Shown here: positions 9,729 to 18,000 of the stretch, piece by piece | How positions within the stretch are numbered: position 1 is the stretch's first letter | How the letters are laid out: every line of letters starts with the position of its first letter | NCBI GenBank assembly: GCA_947631995.1 | Contig: CANRNT010000006.1 | Span: 1-64,000, forward strand | Origin: an uncultured Clostridia bacterium | Lineage (GTDB): Bacteria > Bacillota > Clostridia > Oscillospirales > Ruminococcaceae | Direction: 5' to 3' | DNA length: 64,000 nt | The notes under the pieces: model-generated | The model's input: only the letters and a program-made list of their open reading frames with translations | The model's database searches: none | Told to the model about the DNA's origin: nothing | Translations under genes and position numbers: made by a program

Positions 9729-10592
9729 ATGAAATTTCTTATAGTTACCGGAATGTCCGGAAGCGGTAAGTCAACAGCGATAGACGTGCTGGAGGATATC
9801 GGCTATTACTGTATAGATAATATGCCGCCCGAGCTTATATCAAAATTCGCGCAGATATATTCATCTGTGACTGACAGCGTTGATAAGGTCGCATTTGTCG
9901 TAGATATACGCGGACGTGATTTTATAACAAAGCTCAGCGATACTATCACGGAGCTTCGCTCGGAAAATACCGATCTTAAAATACTGTTTTTGGACTCAAA
10001 CGACGACTGTATCGTTCGCAGATATAAGGAAACCAGAAGAAAGCACCCTCTGGACGAAGTTTCCTACGGAAATATCAGGCGTGCTATTGAGACCGAAAGA
10101 GAATTTTTAGCTTCGGCGCTGGCGCAAGCCGATTATTATATAGACACTTCCGATATGGCGGTCGCGCAGTTCAAGGACAGAATGTACAGTATATTTCTTG
10201 AGAATAAGGACGATTTCATCCATATAGATATTTGCTCTTTCGGCTTCAAGTTCGGTTCTGTTCCTGACGCTGATTTGGTATTCGATGTCAGGTGTCTGCC
10301 AAACCCGTTCTATATAGCAGAACTTAAACACAAAACAGGTCTGCAAACCGAAGTAAGCGAGTATGTAATGGGCTTTGAGGAGTCAAGAATACTTCTTGAA
10401 AAGCTGGAGGATCTGGTGGATTTTCTTATACCCATGTATATAAAAGAGGGAAAATCACAGCTCGTTATAGCTTTCGGCTGTACGGGAGGTAAGCACAGAA
10501 GCGTGACTTTTGCCGAAAAGCTTGCAAAACATCTGATAGATAACGACCATAAGGTGAGAATATCTCACAGAGATATAGAAAAGCACAGATAA
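9729..10592 (+). CDS. rapZ: RapZ/YvcJ nucleotide-binding protein
   Basis: P-loop protein of the RapZ (RNase adapter)/YvcJ family, 287 residues. Walker A GMSGSGKS is at residues 8-15, the Walker B-like VVDIRGRDF is about residues 57-65, and the C-terminal signature GCTGGKHRSV is intact. In Proteobacteria it senses GlcN6P and steers RNase E; in Gram-positives its targets are less clear. GGAGG site, 16 bp after murB. Confidence 0.93.
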   Translation: MKFLIVTGMSGSGKSTAIDVLEDIGYYCIDNMPPELISKFAQIYSSVTDSVDKVAFVVDIRGRDFITKLSDTITELRSENTDLKILFLDSNDDCIVRRYKETRRKHPLDEVSYGNIRRAIETEREFLASALAQADYYIDTSDMAVAQFKDRMYSIFLENKDDFIHIDICSFGFKFGSVPDADLVFDVRCLPNPFYIAELKHKTGLQTEVSEYVMGFEESRILLEKLEDLVDFLIPMYIKEGKSQLVIAFGCTGGKHRSVTFAEKLAKHLIDNDHKVRISHRDIEKHR

Positions 10593-10610
10593 TAACAGCG
10601 AGGATAGACC

Positions 10611-11513
10611 ATGCAATATTTTTCCGCAGCGGTAAAAGATGAGATACTTGACGGAATGACGTCGCGTGCAAAATGCGACGCCTGTCTTTTGGGTATGCTT
10701 ATTTTCTGTAAAGACCTTTCAAGAGAGGAGCTTGAATTGATGACCGAAAATAAGCGTACAGCGGACTTCTTTGCCGCAAATCTTTCGCGGATATCGCAGC
10801 GTGATGTAAAGGCTTCCGAAACCGCCGTAGGAAGAAGAACTATGTACGATGTTTTTCTCTCGGATAAGGACAGCATTAGTAATATATATGAGTATTACCA
10901 CGTTAGTGAGGATAAGTTTTCATCTGTAATCGAGAAGAACGGATTTGTAAAGAAAAAGCTGCTTCACGAAGTTATCGCCGGAGCGTTTTTGGCATGCGGA
11001 AGCGTTAACGATCCTAATAAACCGTCACATATGGAGTTTGTTATCACATCTGTCGAGTTGTGCAATTACATAGGGTGGACGCTCATTGAGGAATGCGGAG
11101 TAACTGCAAAGCAAACTGTCAGAGGCAGGCATGAAGTCGTTTATCTCAAGGACAGCGAATGTATACAAGACGTGTTGATATATATAGGCGCTCCTGCGTC
11201 CGCTCTGAAGCATATAACCGTCAAGGTCGATAAAGAGGGAAGTAATAGGCTGAACCGCTCGATAAACTGTACTTCTGCCAATCTGAAAAAAATGAGCGCC
11301 GCCGCCCAAAAGCAGGTAGAGGCTATAAACATTCTTGCCGAAAACGGCAGGCTTGATGAGCTTTCACAGGAGCTCAGACAGGCTGCAAAGGCCAGAACGG
11401 ATAACCCTGATATGTCCCTTAACGAGCTGTGCGATGTTATAGGCGAGGGCGTTACCAAAAGCAGCCTGAACAGACGCCTTAATAAGCTCATAGACCTTGC
11501 ACGCGACCTTTGA
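10611..11513 (+). CDS. whiA: DNA-binding protein WhiA
   Basis: 300 residues. The N-terminal LAGLIDADG-homing-endonuclease-like domain lacks catalytic residues and is followed by a C-terminal helix-turn-helix (SLNELCDVIGEGVTKSSLNRRLNKL). WhiA affects cell division and chromosome segregation in Gram-positives. The usual yvcK gene between rapZ and whiA is missing: only 18 bp separate them. Typical length ~310-320, so no truncation. Confidence 0.93.
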   Translation: MQYFSAAVKDEILDGMTSRAKCDACLLGMLIFCKDLSREELELMTENKRTADFFAANLSRISQRDVKASETAVGRRTMYDVFLSDKDSISNIYEYYHVSEDKFSSVIEKNGFVKKKLLHEVIAGAFLACGSVNDPNKPSHMEFVITSVELCNYIGWTLIEECGVTAKQTVRGRHEVVYLKDSECIQDVLIYIGAPASALKHITVKVDKEGSNRLNRSINCTSANLKKMSAAAQKQVEAINILAENGRLDELSQELRQAAKARTDNPDMSLNELCDVIGEGVTKSSLNRRLNKLIDLARDL

Positions 11514-11531
11514 TAAAGGAGGACAGAAGCT

Positions 11532-14500
11532 TTGAAGGATTTTGTACATCTTCATGTTCATACCGAATATAGTCTGTTGGACGGAGCTTGCAGGATATCA
11601 GAGCTTCCGAAATACGCTGCTGAACTGGGGCAAAAAGCTATCGCCATTACCGATCACGGAAATATGTACGGCGCGATAGAGTTTTATAACGAGTGCAAGA
11701 AGCAGGGGATAAAACCTATAATAGGCTGCGAAGTCTATGTCGCTGTACGCACGCGTTTTGATAAAGACAACAGGTTCGATACTTCGCCGTATCATCTGGT
11801 ACTGCTTTGCAAAGATATGCAGGGCTACAAAAATCTTATAAAACTGGTTTCTATCGGATATACGGAGGGATTTTATTCACGGCCGAGAGTCGATACGGAA
11901 TGTCTGAAAAAATATTCGAAGGGACTTGTATGCCTATCTGCCTGCCTTGCAGGACAGATACCGCGCTTGCTGAGTGACGGAAGTTATGACGAAGCCAAAA
12001 AAGTTGCTTTGGAATATAATGATATCTTCGGTCAGGGCAATTATTTTATAGAGATACAGAATCATGATATCGACGAACAAAAAAGGATACTTCCTCTTCT
12101 TGCGAGGCTTTCCGATGAAACAGGCATACCTCTTGTCGCAACAAATGACGCGCACTATATCAGCAGGTCTGACGCCCATATGCAAAAGGTACTTGTTTGT
12201 ATAGCTACAAAAACTACTCTTGACCGACCCAGTACAATGGAATTTCCTACGGAGGAGTTTTATATCAAAAGCGGCGATGAAATGGACAAGCTCTTCTCGC
12301 TGTATCCTCAGGCATTGGAAAATACAGTACGCATTGCCGAAATGTGCAACGTTGAGTTTGAATTCGGCAAGATAAAGCTTCCTCTGTTCAGAATGAACAA
12401 TGTGTCCGATAACAAAAAATTTTTCAGCGAGCTTTGCTTCAGCGGTCTGAAAGAAAAGTACGGAGAAAATAACGACGCCGCCTTGAAGCGTATGCAGTAC
12501 GAGATGTCTGTTATCGAGAAAATGGGGTATATTGACTACTTTTTGATAGTTTGGGATTTTACGAACTATGCCAGAAAAAACGATATCCCCGTAGGTCTGG
12601 GACGCGGAAGCGGAGCGGGAAGCATATGCGCGTACTGTATCGGGATAACAGGCATTGATCCGCTGAAATACGATCTGCTGTTTGAAAGATTTCTCAATCC
12701 CGAAAGAGTTTCAATGCCCGACTTTGATATTGATTTTTGCATAGAGGGCAGACAGCGAGTCATAGATTATGTAAAGCGGCGCTACGGAAATGAATATGTC
12801 GCCCAGATAGCAACTTTCAATACAATGGCGGCTCGCGGAGCAGTCAGGGACGCTGCAAGAGCTATGGAATTGCCTTATCAGCTTGCCGACAGCGTAGCGA
12901 AAAAGATACCCCGTGTTTTAGATATATCACTTAAACGCGCGCTGGAAATATCAGACGAGCTTAAAAAGCTTTATGACAGCGACAGCAGAGCAAAAGAGCT
13001 CATCAATACGGCGATGAGAATAGAGGGTATGCCAAAGAGCGTCGGAACTCACGCGGCCGGTATCGTTATAACCAAAGACCCCGTTGACAGCTATGTTCCG
13101 CTGTTTTGCAGAGACGGGCAGATATCAACACAGTACACTATGACTGTGCTTGAAAGCATGGGCTTGCTGAAATTTGATTTTTTGGGGCTTCGCAACCTGA
13201 CTGTCATACGAAACTGCGAGCGCGAGATACAAAAAACCGAACCGCAGTTCAGCGTGAGCAATATCTCTCTTGAGGATAAAGATGTGTATGAAATGCTGTC
13301 AAGAGGTGAGACCGACGGTGTTTTTCAGTTTGAGAGCGCGGGCATGACGGCAACTATCGTAAAGCTCAGACCGCAAAGGCTCGAGGACCTTATCGCAACA
13401 ATTTCTCTTTATCGCCCCGGACCTATGGACAGTATCCCTAAATATATTGAAAACAGACACAATCCCGATAAAGTGACCTATAAGCACCCTCTGCTGAAGC
13501 CGATACTCGATGTCACATACGGCTGTATCGTTTATCAGGAACAGGTAATGCAGATCTTCAGAACTCTTGCAGGTTATTCATACGGCAGAGCCGATATAGT
13601 CAGAAGGGCAATGGCAAAGAAGAAAGCCGCCGTACTTGCCGCCGAAAGAAACGCTTTTATTTACGGTGACAAGGACGAAAACGGAAACATAAACTGCGTC
13701 GGCTGCGTTGCCAACGGCGTTGACGAAAAGACCGCAAATGAATTGTTTGACGATATGGCGTCATTCGCTTCTTATGCGTTCAATAAGTCTCATGCCGCCG
13801 CCTATGCGACTATATCGTATCAGACAGCATACCTTAAATGTCACTATTACTCTGCTTATATGGCAGCGCTCATGACATCAGTAGTGGGCGACGGAACGTC
13901 AAAGCTTGCTTCATACTGCGCTGACAGCCGTAAAAACGGAGTGGAGCTTTTCGGTGTTGATATAAACAAGAGTGAGAAAGCATTTACTACCGTGCAGCTA
14001 GGTAATGGAAGAACAGGCATACGCTTCGGAATGACGGCTGTCAAAAATCTTGGCGGCGGAATAATAGACGATATACTTTCCGAAAGAGAGGAAAACGGAA
14101 GCTTCCGTTCGCTGACCGATTTCTGCGGCAGAATGATAAATAAAAATATCAATACGAGAGCGATAGAAGCTCTTATCAGGGCAGGGGCATTTTCCGAGGT
14201 AGGCGGCTGCAACAGGAAACAGCAGATACACAATTACGAACACATTATGAAAGAAGCCGCCGTCAACTCAAAAAACAACAGCTCGGGGCAGCTTGATCTT
14301 TTCAATATGGCAGATGATGTACCGCAAAGTCTGGAAATGGATACTTTCCCCGCCGAGCCCGATTATCCTCAGCAGGAGCTTATTGAAATGGAAAAGGACG
14401 CCCTCGGCGTGTATTTGACAGGACACCCGCTGCAAGCGTATTCTTCAATATGTAAGGCCGCAAAGATAGTTCCTGTTGAAAGCTTTGTCGATAACGAAAA

Positions 14501-15011
14501 CTCTGCTTATAATGATAACGACAATATCTCCGTAATAGTCATAACAACGCATATAAAGCCGTATAAGACCAAAAACGGCGAAACAATGGCGTTCGTTACC
14601 TGTGAGGATATCAGCGGCGAAGCTGAGGTCATTGTGTTTTCTTCTATATATGCTAAGTGCAGAGCGCTTTTGGAAAGCAAAACGCCCATAGTTATCCGCG
14701 GCAGGATATCTACCAAGGACGATGAGCCTGCAAAACTCGTCGCGGAAAGCATAGAGAGCGCAGATACTTTTGCCATGAAAGTCAGATCATCGCCCGTTTA
14801 TATAAGGGTATCTTCCAAAGACGCTGAAACTATCGAGGAACTGAAGAAAACCGCTTCTGAGAATATCGGAGATACCGAGCTTATATTCTATTTGAGCGAT
14901 ATCAAAAGGTCGGTCAGATTGAAAGGTGTGCCGTCAGTTTCAATGACGGACAGCGTACTTGAAAAGCTTCAGCATATTGCGGGACAGGATAATGTCCTGT
15001 TCAAATACTGA
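11532..15011 (+). CDS. dnaE: DNA polymerase III alpha subunit
   Basis: 1159-residue C-family replicative polymerase, DnaE rather than PolC because no 3'-5' exonuclease insert or N-terminal OB domain is present. Order: PHP domain (HLHVHTEYSLLDGACR at the N terminus), polymerase core with catalytic carboxylates in PDFDIDF (D397, D399, D401), tandem HhH/beta-binding region, C-terminal OB fold (around residues 1000-1080). TTG start preceded by AAAGGAGG. In Firmicutes with PolC, DnaE handles lagging-strand initiation and translesion work; polC is not seen here. Confidence 0.95.
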   Translation: MKDFVHLHVHTEYSLLDGACRISELPKYAAELGQKAIAITDHGNMYGAIEFYNECKKQGIKPIIGCEVYVAVRTRFDKDNRFDTSPYHLVLLCKDMQGYKNLIKLVSIGYTEGFYSRPRVDTECLKKYSKGLVCLSACLAGQIPRLLSDGSYDEAKKVALEYNDIFGQGNYFIEIQNHDIDEQKRILPLLARLSDETGIPLVATNDAHYISRSDAHMQKVLVCIATKTTLDRPSTMEFPTEEFYIKSGDEMDKLFSLYPQALENTVRIAEMCNVEFEFGKIKLPLFRMNNVSDNKKFFSELCFSGLKEKYGENNDAALKRMQYEMSVIEKMGYIDYFLIVWDFTNYARKNDIPVGLGRGSGAGSICAYCIGITGIDPLKYDLLFERFLNPERVSMPDFDIDFCIEGRQRVIDYVKRRYGNEYVAQIATFNTMAARGAVRDAARAMELPYQLADSVAKKIPRVLDISLKRALEISDELKKLYDSDSRAKELINTAMRIEGMPKSVGTHAAGIVITKDPVDSYVPLFCRDGQISTQYTMTVLESMGLLKFDFLGLRNLTVIRNCEREIQKTEPQFSVSNISLEDKDVYEMLSRGETDGVFQFESAGMTATIVKLRPQRLEDLIATISLYRPGPMDSIPKYIENRHNPDKVTYKHPLLKPILDVTYGCIVYQEQVMQIFRTLAGYSYGRADIVRRAMAKKKAAVLAAERNAFIYGDKDENGNINCVGCVANGVDEKTANELFDDMASFASYAFNKSHAAAYATISYQTAYLKCHYYSAYMAALMTSVVGDGTSKLASYCADSRKNGVELFGVDINKSEKAFTTVQLGNGRTGIRFGMTAVKNLGGGIIDDILSEREENGSFRSLTDFCGRMINKNINTRAIEALIRAGAFSEVGGCNRKQQIHNYEHIMKEAAVNSKNNSSGQLDLFNMADDVPQSLEMDTFPAEPDYPQQELIEMEKDALGVYLTGHPLQAYSSICKAAKIVPVESFVDNENSAYNDNDNISVIVITTHIKPYKTKNGETMAFVTCEDISGEAEVIVFSSIYAKCRALLESKTPIVIRGRISTKDDEPAKLVAESIESADTFAMKVRSSPVYIRVSSKDAETIEELKKTASENIGDTELIFYLSDIKRSVRLKGVPSVSMTDSVLEKLQHIAGQDNVLFKY

Positions 15012-15052
15012 TGTTGTAAAAAGATCTATAAACTATTTATCGAGGTGCAATT

Positions 15053-18000
15053 ATGGATATTTCTATCAGAACGGAAGTTTGCAGGTCAGTCAATTTTGCA
15101 ATGCAGCAGAATTATGTACCGACCGTATACAGCATAATAGTCACCAATAACTCCGATAACGCGGCAGAGAATATAACGCTCACGGTGTCGGCAGTACCGG
15201 ATTACGCCGATAGCTATTCTACTCTGATACCGCTTATCTCTCCGCATACGTCATTTGAGATACGCCCTGTTCCTTTTAAAGCAAGGCCTGAATATCTGTA
15301 TTCGCTGACCGAAAAGCTGACTGCTCAGGTAGTCGTTGAAGCGCAGTATAACGATGTTGTTGTTGCACAGGACAGAATAGATATCGAGCTGCTTGCTTAC
15401 GACCAATGGAACGGTATCGACTATGTACCTGAAATGATAAGCGCTTACATTACGCCTAATCACCCCGATGTGACCGCTATAATATCAAGGGCAGGGAAGT
15501 ATCTGCAAAGCTGGGTCGGCGAGCCTTCTTTTACGGGATATCAGACCAACGACCCCAACAACGTCAGATTGCAGGCGGCTGCAATATATTCGGCTATACA
15601 AGAGTTGAATATAGCATACTGCGTTCCGCCCGCAGATTATGAAGCCACAGGTCAGCGAGTAAGGCTTCCTTCCGAGGTCATCGGCAGCCGACTTGGTACT
15701 TGTCTGGACCTTGCGCTGCTGTATTCAAGCTGCCTTGAGGCTGTCTCTATACATCCTATGATCGTCTTTATGGAAAAACACGCGTTTGCAGGACTTTGGC
15801 TTGAGGAAAAAAGCTTTTCCGAGTGTGCCATTGACGACCGATCAGCCGTTTTGAAACGCTGTGCAGACGGTATAAATGAGATATGCGTCGTAGAATGTAC
15901 AGGCGCCGCGGCAGGTAAGGATATCAGCTTTGAACAGGCAGAAAAAAGCGCAAAGGATACCCTGGGCGGAGCTTCAAAATTTGAGCTTGCTATCGACGTC
16001 AACAGGTGCAGAGGCGGCGGTATAAGACCAATACCTATAAGAGTTAACAACAACGGCGTTTATGAGCTTCTGCCATATGCAGCAGATGATGACCGGTCTT
16101 ATGACAGCGCCGCAGCCCCTCAGAAAAAGCTTGCCGACGGACGGATAGCCACTCAGAACAACGTTCCGCTTACAAAGCTTCAAATGTGGGAAAGAAAGCT
16201 GCTCGACCTTAGTCTGAGAAACTCTCTGCTCAATTTCAGAGCGAAGAAAAACTCTGTACAACTGATGATATCCGATCTTTCGTGTCTGGAGGATAAATTG
16301 GCTTCCGGCGAAGCTTTTACAATAATGCCGCAGCCTGACGACTGGGCGCAAACTGTAAAGGACAGTTCGATATTCGATGTTGAAAACGATAAGGATCTTA
16401 TTGCTTCCATATCGGAGGCTGAGTTTAAGAATAACAGGATAAGGACCTTTATAAGCGAAGCAGAGCTCAATAAATGCTGTAAATCACTTTACAATGCCGC
16501 ACGCACGAGCCTTTTTGAAAACGGCAGCAATACTCTGTACCTCGCTTTGGGATTTTTGCGCTGGTACGAGAGCGATAAGAGCGAAAAGGCAAGGTATGCT
16601 CCGCTTGTTCTTGTGCCCGTGGATATCATAAGAAACGTTCAGAGCAATACATATAAGATCCGTGTTCGTGATGAAGAAACGCAGATGAACATTACTCTGC
16701 TGGAGCTGCTCCGTCAGGATCTCGGTATCGATATCACAGGTCTTGACCCACTCCCGACAGATGAAAAAGGCATTGATATACAAATGGTATTCAATACTGT
16801 ACGTCATGCCGTATTAGAGCAAAAACGATGGGATATCGAAAGCTATGCGTTTATAGGATTGTTTTCGTTCAGCCAATTCATAATGTGGAACGATCTGCGA
16901 AACAGGAGCGAGGAGATAACATCAAATAAAGTGGTATCCAGCCTGATATCCGGAAAGCTAGAATGGGAGCCTGAATTTGACGGTATTACCGAAGATATGC
17001 TTGACGAGCGTATCAAGCCGGCTGATCTTGCGATCGCAGGGAGCGCGGACTCCTCACAGATGATAGCCATAGAGCTTGCGGCTGAGGGTCAGAGCTTTGT
17101 CCTGCACGGACCTCCCGGAACCGGAAAATCTCAGACTATAACAAACATGATAGCTAACGCCTTGTATCATGACAAGACCGTATTGTTCGTCGCCAAGAAA
17201 ATGGCTGCCCTTTCGGTCGTTCAGAGCAGACTGGAAAAGATAGGTCTCGGCGCGTTTTGTCTGGAGCTTCATTCCAACAAGGCGCAGAAAAGAGCGGTTT
17301 TATCGCAGCTTGAAAGAACTATGGATATCGGCAGGATAGCCTCCCCCGAAAAATATCAGGAAACTGCCGATAAACTGTATGCGTTGCGCTGTCAGCTCAA
17401 CGATGTCATGAACGCGATACATAAAAGCCGAAAGATCGGTCTTTCGGTCTACGAAACAGTTGCGCTGTATGAGAAAAACAGCGAACATAAAGGCAAGATC
17501 GATATAACAAAGCAGCAGGCTGCGAATATAGACGGCAGTACGTTTGAAAAGCTCAAAGAAGCAGTCATCAGCCTGAAAAGTATTGCGGCGCAATTCGGAA
17601 CAATCGGAGATCATGCTTTAAAGGGCTATGGCAGACGCGACTATTCCATAACTATACGCGATAAGCTTTCAAATGACCTTGTAAAGGGCGAGAAGCTGCT
17701 ATCTGACCTGAAAAACAGCTATGCAAAGATATGTGCCCTGCTTTCCGTAAACGAAGAATACGGCAGAGATGAATGTGACGAAATATATTCACTTTGCGAT
17801 ATCGCATTGAACTGTCCGACATTGCTTTTGAATGTTCTCAACGGCTCTGCCGACACGATGATTACAGACCGTCTGTCAGAGCTTATATCCGACGGAAAAG
17901 AGCTTTCGGCGCTTGACAGCGAAATATTGCAGATATTTGATAATACTGTATTCGGATATGACGCGGAGCAGGCAAAGCTCGAATGGAAAAAAGCGTCGTC

